Positions 41,593-51,300 of a stretch of 64,000 nt of DNA are shown here, piece after piece. Each line of letters begins with the position of its first letter. Position 1 is the first letter of the stretch. The notes below the pieces were generated by a model. The model did no database searches and had not been told where the DNA came from. It saw nothing but the letters and a program-made list of their open reading frames with translations. This DNA is from an uncultured Pelagibacteraceae bacterium (GTDB taxonomy: Bacteria > Pseudomonadota > Alphaproteobacteria > Pelagibacterales > Pelagibacteraceae), in contig CABZUW010000001.1 in assembly GCA_902529105.1 (NCBI GenBank), forward strand, positions 62,001 through 126,000, read 5' to 3'. A program made the translations under genes and the position numbers.

Positions 41593-42549
41593 GTGAAAAA
41601 TATATTAATAATTCAACCAATAGATAAATCGGGAATTGAAATTTTAGAAAATCACTCAGATTATAATTTTGAAATAATCGACGGAACTGATTTAGAAGAA
41701 ATAAAAAAAAAGATTATTGAATGTGACGGTATATCAATAAGAACTGCCAAATTACCTGCCGAAGTAATTAGAGGAGCAAAAAATCTTAAGATTATTTCAA
41801 GACATGGTGTTGGATATGACAATATAGATTTAGAGTCTGCAAAAGAAAAAAATATTACAATTTCTATAACTGCCACTGCTAATGCAGTTGCGGTTGCGGA
41901 ACACGTAATGTTTATGCTTTTAAATATCTCAAAACGAAAAGATATGTATGACAAAACAGTCAAATCAGGAAGATTTAATGATAGAAATAAACTTCCAAAA
42001 ACAATAGAGCTTTGGAATAAAAATATTTTAATTATGGGTTTTGGGAGAATAGGTAAAAGCTTGATAAAACGATGTATTGGTTTTGAGATGAATGTTTATG
42101 TTTATGACCCATTCGTTTCAAAAGAGGAAATTGAGAGTCTTGGTGGTAAAAAAATAGAAGATTTAAAAGAAGGAGTAAAAAAAATGGATGCCTTAACTCT
42201 ACATATGCCTTTTAATGAAAAAACAAAAAATATAATTAACTACGACGTTTTAAAAAATATGAAAAAAAATTGTATAATTATTAATGCATCAAGAGGCGGA
42301 ATAATAAATGAGAGTGATTTAAATAAATCATTAAATGAAAATAAAATATTTGGAGCTGGTCTTGATGTATTTGATACTGAGCCGCCTGATAATGACAACC
42401 CTTTGCTAAAAAATGATAAAACTTTTTTAAGTCCACATACTGCAGCTTTTACTGAAGAATGTATGATTAGAATGGGAAAAGAAACTATTCAAAATATAAT
42501 TGATTTTTTTGATAAAAAATTGGAAAAATCAAAAATAGTGAAGCTTTGA
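41593..42549 (+). CDS. D-isomer-specific 2-hydroxyacid dehydrogenase
   Basis: This 318-aa NAD-dependent enzyme has the dinucleotide motif GFGRIGKSLI, the catalytic Arg in NASRGGIINE, a Glu in DTEPPD and the His in SPHTAAFT. It starts at a GTG, 5 bp after the aldolase. It is closest in outline to SerA-type phosphoglycerate dehydrogenases without the ACT domain. It could reduce or oxidise a hydroxyacid from the aldolase step. Confidence 0.88.
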   Translation: MKNILIIQPIDKSGIEILENHSDYNFEIIDGTDLEEIKKKIIECDGISIRTAKLPAEVIRGAKNLKIISRHGVGYDNIDLESAKEKNITISITATANAVAVAEHVMFMLLNISKRKDMYDKTVKSGRFNDRNKLPKTIELWNKNILIMGFGRIGKSLIKRCIGFEMNVYVYDPFVSKEEIESLGGKKIEDLKEGVKKMDALTLHMPFNEKTKNIINYDVLKNMKKNCIIINASRGGIINESDLNKSLNENKIFGAGLDVFDTEPPDNDNPLLKNDKTFLSPHTAAFTEECMIRMGKETIQNIIDFFDKKLEKSKIVKL

Positions 42550-43046
42550 TGAAAATAAATTTAAAAAATTTTGGTTTACTTGAGGTAATAGTAATAATGT
42601 CTCTGATTTATGTTGTGGGAATGCTAATTTGGACAGCAAGCACAAGACCTGCTGTTGAAGCAAAAGCCAACATAGTTAAAGAAAATCATAAAAAAGTTGT
42701 TGATTTTATTAACGGAGAAATAAACAAATGTGACAACGACTCTGAGGGAGTTACTATTTGGGGAGACCAATGTAGCGATGAATGGATTGCAGACAAAGTT
42801 GTAAGTTATATAAATTTAAATTTAAATATTCAAAATCCATTTTCCGATGACGCTAAAGTAAAAACAGATCCTGACCCAAGAATTAAAGCTGAAGGTAAGG
42901 CAGGACAAGCTACAGAAATGGGAGTTATATTTTTAATGTCGTCTAATTTTCTTTCTGAACCTGGATCTGAGTGGGTTATAGGAACCTGTTTTAAATCGCC
43001 ATGTGTTGCTGCTGGTAACAATGAATTGACTTCTATTTATAGATAA
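42549..43046 (+). CDS. Hypothetical membrane-anchored protein, pilin-like N-terminus (165 aa)
   Basis: The start KNFGLLEVIVIMSLIYVVGML has a Gly followed by LLEV and a single hydrophobic helix, reminiscent of type IV pilins, but Glu is at +3 rather than +5, so this is only a resemblance. The rest is soluble with four cysteines (two pairs, CDND...QCSDE and CFKSPC), consistent with disulfides in the periplasm. The start overlaps the upstream stop (TGATG), so it is cotranscribed with metabolic genes. Function unknown. Confidence 0.6.
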   Translation: MKINLKNFGLLEVIVIMSLIYVVGMLIWTASTRPAVEAKANIVKENHKKVVDFINGEINKCDNDSEGVTIWGDQCSDEWIADKVVSYINLNLNIQNPFSDDAKVKTDPDPRIKAEGKAGQATEMGVIFLMSSNFLSEPGSEWVIGTCFKSPCVAAGNNELTSIYR

Positions 43047-43949
43047 TTATTTTTTAAATATTTCCAAATCTACAGAGTTTAAAGTTTTATGAAGGTATTT
43101 ATATCCTTTAATAGCATACTCTAACGGATTAGCTTTTTTTGGATCCTGCTCAGCTTCAACAACTAACCATCCCGTGTAATTTTTTTCTTTGAGTGTTAGA
43201 AAAATTGGCCTGTAGTCTATGCAACCATCTCCTGGAACTGTAAACGCTCCCTCAAGAAATGCATCTCTAAAACTTAAATCGTTTTTTAATGATTTTTCTA
43301 AAATATTTTTTCTGATGTCTTTACAATGAATATGGTGAATTCTTTCGTAATAACTCTCCAATATTTTTTGAGAATTGCCTTGGGCAAATAGCATATGTCC
43401 AGTATCTAAAGTAAGTTTAACACTGTCGTTAGTGTTATCTAATAACCTCATAGTATCGGCCTCAGTTTCTATTACTGTGCCCATATGATGGTGGTATGCT
43501 AAAGGCATTCCTTCATCTTCTAAATATTTACCTATTTCTGAGATTTTATAACTAAATGATTTCCATTCATCATTATCCATTTTAGGTCTTGTTGAAAGTT
43601 TTCTTTTCTGATCGCCTTGTATAGATCCTGATACTTCAGCAAAAACAATACAAGGCGAATTACAGTCTTTGAATAAGTTTAATTGAGATCTTAAATATTC
43701 CCTTTCTTCATTTACAGTATTTTTTCTGAGATTAGCTCCATACCAGCCGCCGCATAAATCTATTTTATATTTATCTAATTTAGGAATTAGTTCTTCAGAA
43801 TTTTTTGGAAACTTACCACCAAATTCTACTCCAATGAAACCTGCCTGATTTGCCTCTGATAAACATTGATCTAAAGTAGTTTCACCACCTAGCTCCGGCA
43901 TATCATCATTGCTCCATGCAATTGGTGCTACTCCTAATTTTACTGACAT
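43047..43949 (-). CDS. iolE: Myo-inosose-2 dehydratase (IolE)
   Basis: This 300-aa TIM-barrel enzyme dehydrates 2-keto-myo-inositol. It shows the IolE hallmarks: GVAPIAWSNDDMPELGGET at the N-terminus, YHHHMGTVIET, LTLDTGHM and HIHCKDIR with metal-binding residues, and EGAFTVPGDGCIDY. Its stop abuts the stop of the pilin-like gene on the other strand. It is divergent from iolG with 50 bp between starts. Confidence 0.95.
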   Translation of the reverse strand: MSVKLGVAPIAWSNDDMPELGGETTLDQCLSEANQAGFIGVEFGGKFPKNSEELIPKLDKYKIDLCGGWYGANLRKNTVNEEREYLRSQLNLFKDCNSPCIVFAEVSGSIQGDQKRKLSTRPKMDNDEWKSFSYKISEIGKYLEDEGMPLAYHHHMGTVIETEADTMRLLDNTNDSVKLTLDTGHMLFAQGNSQKILESYYERIHHIHCKDIRKNILEKSLKNDLSFRDAFLEGAFTVPGDGCIDYRPIFLTLKEKNYTGWLVVEAEQDPKKANPLEYAIKGYKYLHKTLNSVDLEIFKK

Positions 43950-43999
43950 AAGAATTTTTTTAGTTAAAGTGTCTTTTATTATAATATTATAAAATTTTA

Positions 44000-45001
44000 A
44001 TGATTGATATAGCTTTATTTGGACTCGGTAGAATTGGTGTTATGCATGGTAAGAATTTGATGCGTAATAGGGAATTTAATCTTAAATACATATATGACAT
44101 TGATAAGAATTTGTCTAAGAAATATTCAAAAATACTCAAGTCAATTGCTGTAAATAGTCCTTCAGAGATTTTTAAAGATAAAGATATTAAAGCTATATTT
44201 ATTGCATCAACAACGTCTACACATATCAAATTAATACTAGAGGGTGTAAAAAATAAAAAAAAAATTTTTTGTGAAAAACCCTTAGACCTGAGTATTAAAA
44301 AAATCAATGAATGCAAAAAGATTATTAAAAAGTTTAACCCTAAAATACAGCTAGGATTTAATAGAAGATATGATCCAGGTCATTTTAGACTTAAACAAGA
44401 GCTTACCAAGGGGAAAATTGGAAAATTAGAAAAAATTATAATTACAAGTCGAGACCCTGCCCCACCATCGATTAAATATTTAAAAGAATCTGGAGGTATT
44501 TTTAGAGATATGATGATACATGATTTTGATTTAGTTAGATTTTATCTTGAAAAAGATGAGCCTCTAAAATTAATTGCATCAGGAAGTAATATTTCAGATA
44601 AAAGATTTATTAAAATTAAAGATTATGAATTGGCATCTTGTATAATTAATTCAAAAAGTGGTGTCCAAGTTATTATTACTAATTCAAGACATTGCAGTTT
44701 TGGATATGATCAACGAGTTGAGTTATTTGGGTCTAAAGGTATGATTATATCTGAAAATAAAAGAGAAAACGAAACATCCTTATATTCATCAAACTCTACC
44801 TCTAGCAAATCTCCATTGCTAGATTTTTTTATCGAAAGATATAAAGATGCCTATAAAAACCAATTATATGATTTTTCAAAATTCATAAAAAAAAATATTC
44901 GACCACTCGCAGAATTTGAGGAAGGTAGGCGTGCTCTAATAATGGCAAACGCTGCAAAAAAATCTATTAGTTCAAAAAAGTTCGAAAAGCTTACTTTCTA
45001 A
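44000..45001 (+). CDS. iolG: Inositol 2-dehydrogenase (IolG type)
   Basis: This 333-aa NAD-dependent oxidoreductase has the Rossmann motif ALFGLGRIGVMHGKN, the lysine in FCEKPLD, NRRYDPGH, RDPAPPSIKYLKESGG and MMIHDFDLVRFYL. The RDPAPP...SGG..RDM..HD segment is typical of bacterial IolG. It is divergent from iolE, and upstream of a sugar ABC transporter. Confidence 0.92.
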   Translation: MIDIALFGLGRIGVMHGKNLMRNREFNLKYIYDIDKNLSKKYSKILKSIAVNSPSEIFKDKDIKAIFIASTTSTHIKLILEGVKNKKKIFCEKPLDLSIKKINECKKIIKKFNPKIQLGFNRRYDPGHFRLKQELTKGKIGKLEKIIITSRDPAPPSIKYLKESGGIFRDMMIHDFDLVRFYLEKDEPLKLIASGSNISDKRFIKIKDYELASCIINSKSGVQVIITNSRHCSFGYDQRVELFGSKGMIISENKRENETSLYSSNSTSSKSPLLDFFIERYKDAYKNQLYDFSKFIKKNIRPLAEFEEGRRALIMANAAKKSISSKKFEKLTF

Positions 45002-45102
45002 TTGAATCAACTGTTACTAGAACACAACCTATCATCTTTACAACTAAACTATATTTTGATTAGATTTTGATTTTAAAAGTTAACTTTAAAATGAGGAGAC
45101 TA

Positions 45103-46026
45103 ATGAAAACGTTAAAAAACTTTATATTAGCATTTGCAACATGGGCAATGATGTCGGTGTCTGCATTAGCTACAGATATTATTGTTGTTTCTCACGGACA
45201 AGCAAATGATCCTTTCTGGTCAGTTGCAAAAAATGGTGTTGATGCAGCATGTAAAGACATGGGAGTATCATGTAAATACACTGCACCAGGAACATTTGAC
45301 ATGGTGGAGATGGCAAAATTAATTGATAACGCTGTTTCACAAAAGCCAAAAGGTATTGTGATAACTTTACCAGATGCTGCTGCTTTAGGAAAATCAGTTA
45401 AAGCTGCAATAGCCGCAGGTATACCAGTTATATCAATGAACTCTGGATCAGACGACTATGCTTCTTTAGGTATCAGTGCTCACGTTGGACAAACTGAGTT
45501 TGAAGCTGGAGTAGGTGGTGGACAAAAAATGAAAGCTGCCGGAGGAAAAAAAGCATTATGTGTTAACCATGAGGTAGGAAACGTTGCGCTCGACAGAAGA
45601 TGTGCAGGTTTCAAAAAAGGTTTTGGTGGAAGTGTTGATATATTAGGTACTTCTAATGACCCAACTGAAATACAAAAAGCAGTTGCTGCTAAACTAGGTG
45701 GTGGATATGATACTATACTTACTTTAGGAGCAGGTCTTTCTGGAGAGGCAGCTCTTAAAGCTTTAGAGGCTGCTGGAAAAGTTGGTGATGTAAGATTAGG
45801 AACATTTGACATGTCACCTAATATGTTAAAGGCTGCTGCTGCAGGAAAAGTAGAGTTTTTAATTGATCAACAACAATACCTACAAGGTTACTTACCAATA
45901 GCAATTTTTGGTCAGTATATGAGATGGGGAACAATGCCAGCTGGTGTAGTAATGACTGGTCCTGGATTTGTAACTCCTGACAATGCTAGCAAAGTAATTA
46001 AGTGGGCAGCACAAGGTTACAGATAG
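45103..46026 (+). CDS. Sugar ABC transporter periplasmic binding protein (inositol/ribose type)
   Basis: From ATG 45103, with GAGGAG just upstream, the 307-aa product has a signal peptide (to ALA at about residue 22) and a PBP type I fold: VVSHGQANDPFWSVAKNG, GIPVISMNSGSD and DLGTFDMSPN-like segments, the family of ribose and inositol binding proteins. An in-frame TTG at 45067 is unlikely. A perfect 12-bp palindrome (45076-45087) sits between the promoter region and Shine-Dalgarno, a possible operator. A terminator follows directly. Confidence 0.92.
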   Translation: MKTLKNFILAFATWAMMSVSALATDIIVVSHGQANDPFWSVAKNGVDAACKDMGVSCKYTAPGTFDMVEMAKLIDNAVSQKPKGIVITLPDAAALGKSVKAAIAAGIPVISMNSGSDDYASLGISAHVGQTEFEAGVGGGQKMKAAGGKKALCVNHEVGNVALDRRCAGFKKGFGGSVDILGTSNDPTEIQKAVAAKLGGGYDTILTLGAGLSGEAALKALEAAGKVGDVRLGTFDMSPNMLKAAAAGKVEFLIDQQQYLQGYLPIAIFGQYMRWGTMPAGVVMTGPGFVTPDNASKVIKWAAQGYR

Positions 46027-46033
46027 AATAAAT

Positions 46034-46070
46034 AAAAAGGCCTGGCTAAACTTAGCTGGGCCTTTTTTTT
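46034..46070 (+). terminator. Intra-operon Rho-independent terminator
   Basis: A hairpin with arms 46034-46049 and 46052-46065, including AAGGCC/GGCCTT and two G-U pairs, is followed by a run of eight T to 46070. It lies between the binding protein and the permease. Partial read-through would give more binding protein than membrane subunits, as is common in ABC operons. Confidence 0.85.
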
Positions 46071-46081
46071 AATCAAAAATA

Positions 46082-47209
46082 ATGTCTGATAAATCTAAAA
46101 GTATAGCTAACAAAAATAATATTAATCAAGACGAAAGATTAAAAAAAGTTTCACCACTAAGAGTTTTATTAAATAGACCTGAGCTTGGAGCTTTAGGTGG
46201 TTCTATTTTAGTTTTCATATTTTTTGGAATAGTTGCTGGAGATACAGGAATGTTTAGTGCTTATGGCACACTAAATTTTTTAGATGTATCAGCAAACTTA
46301 GGCATTATAGCAATTGCTGCAGCAATGCTAATGATTGGGGGTGAGTTTGATCTTTCTATAGGATCAATGATTGGATTTGCAGGAATATGTATTGCTATTC
46401 CTGCTATTTATTGGGGTTGGCCTCTTTGGATGAGTATAATTTTTGCATTTAGTATGGCTGTGTTGGTAGGTTATTTTAATGGAATTTTAGTTGTTAGAAC
46501 TGGATTACCTTCGTTTATTGTTACTTTGGCAATGTTGTTTATACTTAGAGGTTTAACTTTAGCTATAACGAGATTAATAACAGGAAGAACACAGGTTCCA
46601 GGTTTGAGAGTTTTAATAGAAGATGATCCAATAGCTTGGATATTTGCAACAGATACTTTTAAAGGATTATTTAACTGGTTAGGTTCAATGAATTTAATTG
46701 CACTGAGAACTGATGGTACACCACTTGCGACTGGAATTCCACCTTCGGTATTGTGGTTTGTAGGACTTACAATACTTGCTACTTACATTTTAATGAAAAC
46801 AAGATATGGAAACTGGATTTTTGCAGCTGGCGGTGATAAAAATGGTGCAACGAATGTTGGAGTGCCAGTTGGAAGGGTTAAGATAAGTCTTTTTATTGGT
46901 ACTGCAGTAGCATCTACAATATTTGCAACTATCCAAGTTTTAGACGCAGGATCAGCTGATACAATGAGAGGAACTTTAAAAGAACTAGAAGCAATAGCAG
47001 CAGCAGTTGTAGGAGGATGTTTATTAACTGGAGGATATGGTTCAGCAATAGGCGCTGCTTTTGGAGCACTGATATTTGGAACTGTATCAATGGGAATTTT
47101 TTATACTGATGTTGATACAGACTGGTTTAAAGTTTTTTTAGGAGCAATGATGTTAATAGCTGTAATATTTAACAATTATATAAGAAGAAAAGTTACAGAA
47201 AGTAAATAA
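46082..47209 (+). CDS. Sugar ABC transporter permease (BPD-type, RbsC/inositol-like)
   Basis: This 375-aa protein has about ten hydrophobic helices and the RbsC-family blocks [59 protein letters not shown] and [20 protein letters not shown]. It forms the membrane channel with the ATPase encoded next, whose start overlaps its stop (TAATG). Confidence 0.94.
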   Translation: MSDKSKSIANKNNINQDERLKKVSPLRVLLNRPELGALGGSILVFIFFGIVAGDTGMFSAYGTLNFLDVSANLGIIAIAAAMLMIGGEFDLSIGSMIGFAGICIAIPAIYWGWPLWMSIIFAFSMAVLVGYFNGILVVRTGLPSFIVTLAMLFILRGLTLAITRLITGRTQVPGLRVLIEDDPIAWIFATDTFKGLFNWLGSMNLIALRTDGTPLATGIPPSVLWFVGLTILATYILMKTRYGNWIFAAGGDKNGATNVGVPVGRVKISLFIGTAVASTIFATIQVLDAGSADTMRGTLKELEAIAAAVVGGCLLTGGYGSAIGAAFGALIFGTVSMGIFYTDVDTDWFKVFLGAMMLIAVIFNNYIRRKVTESK

Positions 47210-48000
47210 TGTCTGAATATTTAATTGAATTTAACAATATTAGTAAATTTTTTGGAAAAGTAATAGCTCTAAAAGATGTAACAATGAAGGTTAAAAAAGG
47301 TGAAATAATGTGCTTACTTGGAGATAATGGAGCAGGAAAATCAACTTTGATAAAAACACTTTCAGGAGTTCATAGGCCAGACGAAGGTGAGATAATAGTG
47401 GAAGGAAACAAAACTATATTCGACTCACCTAAAGATGCTTTAGACATGGGAATTGCAACTGTTTATCAAGATTTAGCATTAGTTCCTTTAATGAGTGTTA
47501 CTAGAAATTTTTTTATGGGTCGTGAACCACAAAAAGGGATACCTTTTTTAAAAACTTTTGATATTGAAAAAGCAAATAAAGTTGCTGCAGAAAGAATGGG
47601 TCAAATTGGTATAGATGTCAGAGATCCATCTCAAGCTGTAGGAACTATGTCAGGAGGTGAGAGACAATGCCTTGCAATTTCTCGTGCAATTTATTTCGGA
47701 GCTAAAGTGCTAATTTTAGACGAACCAACTTCAGCATTAGGAGTTCACCAGGCTTCAGTGGTTCTAAAATATATTGTCAAAGCAGCTGCTGATGGATTAG
47801 CAGTTATTTTAATCACTCATAATGTCCATCATGCTTATCCTGTTGGAAATAGTTTTACAGTTTTAAATAGGGGAAAAAGTTTAGGAACTTACGAAAAAAA
47901 AGACTTATCTAGAGAAAAATTATTAGGAATGATGGCGGGAGGAGAAGAATTAGATAAATTAGAAATTGAATTAAAAGAGATGAATAGAATAAATAATTAG
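47209..48000 (+). CDS. Sugar ABC transporter ATP-binding protein
   Basis: This 263-aa protein has one ABC domain: Walker [11 protein letters not shown]-loop VYQDLALVP, signature [11 protein letters not shown], Walker [13 protein letters not shown] and H-loop ITHN. RbsA-type transporters usually have a fused double ABC protein of about 500 aa; this is a single-domain form, as in some inositol/fructose-type systems. It is coupled to the permease. Confidence 0.94.
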   Translation: MSEYLIEFNNISKFFGKVIALKDVTMKVKKGEIMCLLGDNGAGKSTLIKTLSGVHRPDEGEIIVEGNKTIFDSPKDALDMGIATVYQDLALVPLMSVTRNFFMGREPQKGIPFLKTFDIEKANKVAAERMGQIGIDVRDPSQAVGTMSGGERQCLAISRAIYFGAKVLILDEPTSALGVHQASVVLKYIVKAAADGLAVILITHNVHHAYPVGNSFTVLNRGKSLGTYEKKDLSREKLLGMMAGGEELDKLEIELKEMNRINN

Positions 48001-48866
48001 TGTCTCAATTTTTTCCTTTAATATTTGTTTTACTTTGGTCCTCAGCCTTTATCACAACACTGCCGATAGTTTTAAATAGCGATCCCTTTTCAGCATTGGC
48101 ATTTAGGTTTTTTTTTGTTGCAGTTTGTTTTTTTATTTATTCAATTGTTAAAAAAATTAAAATTAAAGTAAATTTTAGCAATCTTTTCAATTCATTTTCA
48201 ACAGGGATATTGTTTCATGGATTTTATTTAGGAGGAGTTTTTTATGCCATATTCGTTGGCTTGCCTACAAGTATTGTTGCGTTAATAGTTACATTGCAAC
48301 CAATCTTAACAAACATTTTAGCAGGTTATTTCTTAAATGAAGAAGTAAATATTTATCAGTGGATCGGTGTTGTGCTTGGATTTACAGGTGCTGTTATGGT
48401 TATAGGTTTTGATATAGGATCTACATTGCCCATGAAAGGCTTGATAGCTGCCGTGATTGCTTTAATAGCAATTACTACTTCAACTATTTGGCAAAAAAAA
48501 ATAAGTAATGATATTCCTCTACCTGTTAATAATATGTACCAGGCAATTGGTGCAGTGATTTTTCATTTGATAATAATTATTTTAATTTTTGAAGATGCTT
48601 TTATCATAATTAATTTAGAATTTTTATTAGCTATGAGTCATCAAGTGTTTCTTGTTTCTTTAGGAGCTTTTTCAATTCTAATGTATTTAATAAAAAATAA
48701 CTCAGCTAGTAAAACAGTTTCACTATTTTTTTTAATTCCTGCAGTAACGGCAACTATGGCTTGGGTATTTTTGGATGAAAATTTAAGTTTGGTCGATGTA
48801 ATTGGCTTTATAGTAACATCAATTGGAGTATTTATTTCAACTAGAAAAAAAGTCAGTAAATATTAA
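48000..48866 (+). CDS. EamA-family (DMT) transporter
   Basis: A GTG overlaps the ABC ATPase stop (TAGTG). The 288-aa product has ten hydrophobic segments with EamA repeats (FALVLLWSSAFITT-type start, SALAFRFFFVAVCFF; second repeat around IALIAITTSTIWQKKI). It is the third EamA-type gene on this window when counted with 30256 and before 52229. It is coupled to the sugar transporter, but may act independently. Confidence 0.85.
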   Translation: MSQFFPLIFVLLWSSAFITTLPIVLNSDPFSALAFRFFFVAVCFFIYSIVKKIKIKVNFSNLFNSFSTGILFHGFYLGGVFYAIFVGLPTSIVALIVTLQPILTNILAGYFLNEEVNIYQWIGVVLGFTGAVMVIGFDIGSTLPMKGLIAAVIALIAITTSTIWQKKISNDIPLPVNNMYQAIGAVIFHLIIIILIFEDAFIIINLEFLLAMSHQVFLVSLGAFSILMYLIKNNSASKTVSLFFLIPAVTATMAWVFLDENLSLVDVIGFIVTSIGVFISTRKKVSKY

Positions 48867-48934
48867 TATGGGACAATTTAATTAGAAAAATTGTATAAAA
48901 AAATGCTAAATTTAATTAAAAAAAAGGAGTTAAA

Positions 48935-49252
48935 ATGAAAGCATACGTAATGGGTAATTATACCGATAAAGCTTTTCAGGGTTTTATGAAAGATCCTACA
49001 AGTGATAGAAAAGCAGTTGTAGAGCAATTAACAAAGGCTGTAGGTGGAACAATACACAGTATGGATATTGTTAGAGGTTCTTATGACTTTGTAGTAGTAA
49101 TAGACCTAGGAGCATTTGAGGACTTTGCTGCTATTAAATTAGTTGTAGAATCTTCAGGGGCAGTAAAAAATTTAACAATTTTGGAAGCTATCGACTTTAC
49201 AAAAGCAACTACTAAAGCCAGTAAGATTGGTTACAAAGCGCCAGGGCAGTAA
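48935..49252 (+). CDS. GYD-domain protein (105 aa)
   Basis: A second member of the small GYD family: MKAYVMGNYTDKAFQGFMKDP, VRGSYDFVVVIDLGAFED and ILEAIDFTKA. A strong AAGGAG Shine-Dalgarno precedes it. It is homologous to the protein of 25309-25632 along its length. Here the core GSYDFV is canonical. Function unknown; single-gene unit by position. Confidence 0.82.
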   Translation: MKAYVMGNYTDKAFQGFMKDPTSDRKAVVEQLTKAVGGTIHSMDIVRGSYDFVVVIDLGAFEDFAAIKLVVESSGAVKNLTILEAIDFTKATTKASKIGYKAPGQ

Positions 49253-49256
49253 AAAA

Positions 49257-49625
49257 TTATTTTTTTTCGTCGTTATCTACGACTAAGCAGATTTCTGATT
49301 TTGTCAGAAATCTGCGACCTGTTCCGTTATCTAAAGAGAACATTCCACCTATTCCTTTGACAGCATCTATTGTCAAATCAGTATGTTTCCATTTTTCGTA
49401 TTGGTCACCATTCATATAAAAAGGTACACCACCAATTTCACCTAATTTTACATCGTTATCCCCAAGAGGAAACTCTCCTTCTTGAAAACACATTGGAGCA
49501 CTACCATCACAGCAACCACCTGATTGATGAAACATTAATTTTTCACCATATTTACCTTGAAGTTCGGATAGCAAATCGAGTGCTGAATTTGTTGCAGATA
49601 CTTTCATTTTTAAAGTACGGCCCAT
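49257..49625 (-). CDS. DUF779-family protein, partner of the aldehyde dehydrogenase
   Basis: This 122-aa protein has LMFHQSGGCCDGSAPMCFQ, the Cys-rich core of DUF779, which is often encoded next to aldehyde dehydrogenases of this type. Role unproven; metal binding by the cysteines is likely. The ATG at 49625 lies in a perfect hairpin, while the ATG at 49607 (MKVSATN) also fits the family's usual start. It is 33 bp downstream of the ALDH stop, on the same strand. Confidence 0.85.
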   Translation of the reverse strand: MGRTLKMKVSATNSALDLLSELQGKYGEKLMFHQSGGCCDGSAPMCFQEGEFPLGDNDVKLGEIGGVPFYMNGDQYEKWKHTDLTIDAVKGIGGMFSLDNGTGRRFLTKSEICLVVDNDEKK

Positions 49626-49643
49626 GATATAGAATCATGGGCC
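49619..49643 (-). promoter_or_regulatory. Perfect hairpin over the DUF779 start region
   Basis: Arms of 10 bp (49619-49628 and 49634-49643, GGCCCATGAT/ATCATGGGCC) enclose a 5-nt loop. The stem contains the ATG at 49625. It is G+C-rich for this genome, and no T-run follows on the minus strand, so it is not a standard terminator. It may stabilise the upstream ALDH message or limit translation of DUF779. Confidence 0.6.
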
Positions 49644-49658
49644 AGTATATATTATTGA

Positions 49659-51203
49659 TTAAAAGAAGCCTAATTTCTTTTCAGCATAAGAGACATGAAG
49701 GTTCTTATTCTGTCTATAATGATTAAGCATCATTTTATGTGTTTCTCTTCCAACACCTGATTGTTTATAACCACCAAATGGTGAGTGAGCTGGATAAGCA
49801 TGATAACAATTAGTCCACACTATTCCTGCTTGTATTGCCCTTCCCATTCTGTAAGCAATGTTACCATTTCTAGTCCAAACACCTGCTCCTAAACCATAAA
49901 GTGTATCATTTGCGATTCTTAACGCATCCGCTTCATCTTTAAATTTAATTACAGATACAACCGGTCCAAAGATTTCTTCCTGTGAGATTCGCATGTCATT
50001 TTTCGCTTCAAAAACAGTTGGTTGAATATAATTACCTTTTTCAAGACCACTGTTAAGTTTTCCAATGCTACCTCCACAAAGAACTTTCGCACCTTCTTTT
50101 TTCCCTAGATCAAGATAAGATTTAATTTTCTCCATTTGTTCTACGGAAGCTTGTGCTCCAATCATTGTTTCCATTTTTAATGGGTTATCTTGAACAACAG
50201 CTTTGGTTCTTTCAATACATTTTTCCATGAATTTATCGTAAATAGATTCTTGGACTAATGCTCTACTTGGACATGTACATACTTCACCTTGGTTAAGATT
50301 AAACATTACAAAACCTTCTACACATTTGTCTAAGAAGTCATCGTCTTTATCCATTATATCTTCAAAGAAAATGTTAGGAGATTTTCCACCTAGTTCCAAT
50401 GTTATTGGAATTATGTTTTGTGCAGCGTACTGCATAATTAATCTTCCAGTAGTTGTTTCACCAGTAAATGCAACTTTTGCAACTCTCTTAGATGATGCTA
50501 AGGGTTTACCGGCTTCTAATCCAAAACCACTAACGATGTTTACAACTCCTGGAGGTAATAAATCTCCAATAAGTTCCATCATTACCATTATTGATGCTGG
50601 TGTTTGCTCGGCAGGTTTTAGTACTGAACAATTACCTGCAGCAAGAGCTGGTGCTAATTTCCATGTTGCCATTAATAGTGGGAAGTTCCACGGAACTATC
50701 TGACCAACAACTCCTAAAGGCTCAGGAATATTGTAAGAATATTGCGAATTGCTTATCTCAGCTACCGAACCTTCTTCTGCTCTTATTACTCCTGCAAAAT
50801 ATCTCCAATGATCTATTACTAGTGGTAGGTCAGCTGCCATACATTCTCTAATTGGTTTACCATTATCTAAACATTCAGCTGTTGCTAATAAGTTAAGATT
50901 TTTTTCAAGGACGTCAGCTATTTTGTACAAGATATTGGATCTTGTAGTAATATCTGTTTTGCCCCATTCTTTAAAAGCTGCATGAGCCGCATCTAATGCT
51001 GCTTCTACATCTTTTTCATTTGATCGTGCTACCGAACAGATAGTCTCATTTGAGATCGGGCTTGGATTATCAAAATACTTGCCAGATAGAGGCTCTACAA
51101 ATTTTCCATTTATGTAGTTTCCATATTTTGCTTTAAATGGAAATTTAACCTTAAGATGAGATGTATCTAGAACTGAGGACACTTTCATTGCTTCTGCACT
51201 CAT
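49659..51203 (-). CDS. Aldehyde dehydrogenase (ExaC/acetaldehyde type)
   Basis: This 514-aa NAD-dependent enzyme has [35 protein letters not shown] and the catalytic-cysteine block [13 protein letters not shown], then EEIFGPVVS. The paired Cys and the DUF779 partner point to the acetaldehyde dehydrogenase group that handles ethanol-derived and other short aldehydes. The start has CTCC/GGAG Shine-Dalgarno on the minus strand. It probably leads the two-gene transcript with DUF779. Confidence 0.92.
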   Translation of the reverse strand: MSAEAMKVSSVLDTSHLKVKFPFKAKYGNYINGKFVEPLSGKYFDNPSPISNETICSVARSNEKDVEAALDAAHAAFKEWGKTDITTRSNILYKIADVLEKNLNLLATAECLDNGKPIRECMAADLPLVIDHWRYFAGVIRAEEGSVAEISNSQYSYNIPEPLGVVGQIVPWNFPLLMATWKLAPALAAGNCSVLKPAEQTPASIMVMMELIGDLLPPGVVNIVSGFGLEAGKPLASSKRVAKVAFTGETTTGRLIMQYAAQNIIPITLELGGKSPNIFFEDIMDKDDDFLDKCVEGFVMFNLNQGEVCTCPSRALVQESIYDKFMEKCIERTKAVVQDNPLKMETMIGAQASVEQMEKIKSYLDLGKKEGAKVLCGGSIGKLNSGLEKGNYIQPTVFEAKNDMRISQEEIFGPVVSVIKFKDEADALRIANDTLYGLGAGVWTRNGNIAYRMGRAIQAGIVWTNCYHAYPAHSPFGGYKQSGVGRETHKMMLNHYRQNKNLHVSYAEKKLGFF

Positions 51204-51265
51204 TTTCTCTCCTTAGTTTATTTTTATATTATCCTTATTAAAAACCCTTTTTAATTTAATGTAAA

Positions 51266-51297
51266 TGAGACAATTTTAAAACTCAACTTGAGCTTGT
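51266..51297 (+). promoter_or_regulatory. Possible pseudoknot leader of the homocysteine-methyltransferase-like gene
   Basis: TGAG (51266-51269) pairs with CTCA (51282-51285) and ACAA (51270-51273) with TTGT (51294-51297), an H-type pseudoknot ending 3 nt before the ATG at 51301. Small pseudoknot SAM riboswitches (SAM-II, SAM-V) are known in front of methionine-cycle genes in alphaproteobacteria and in Pelagibacter. I cannot confirm the class, and the 4-bp stems are weak. Confidence 0.3.
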
Positions 51298-51300
51298 AAA

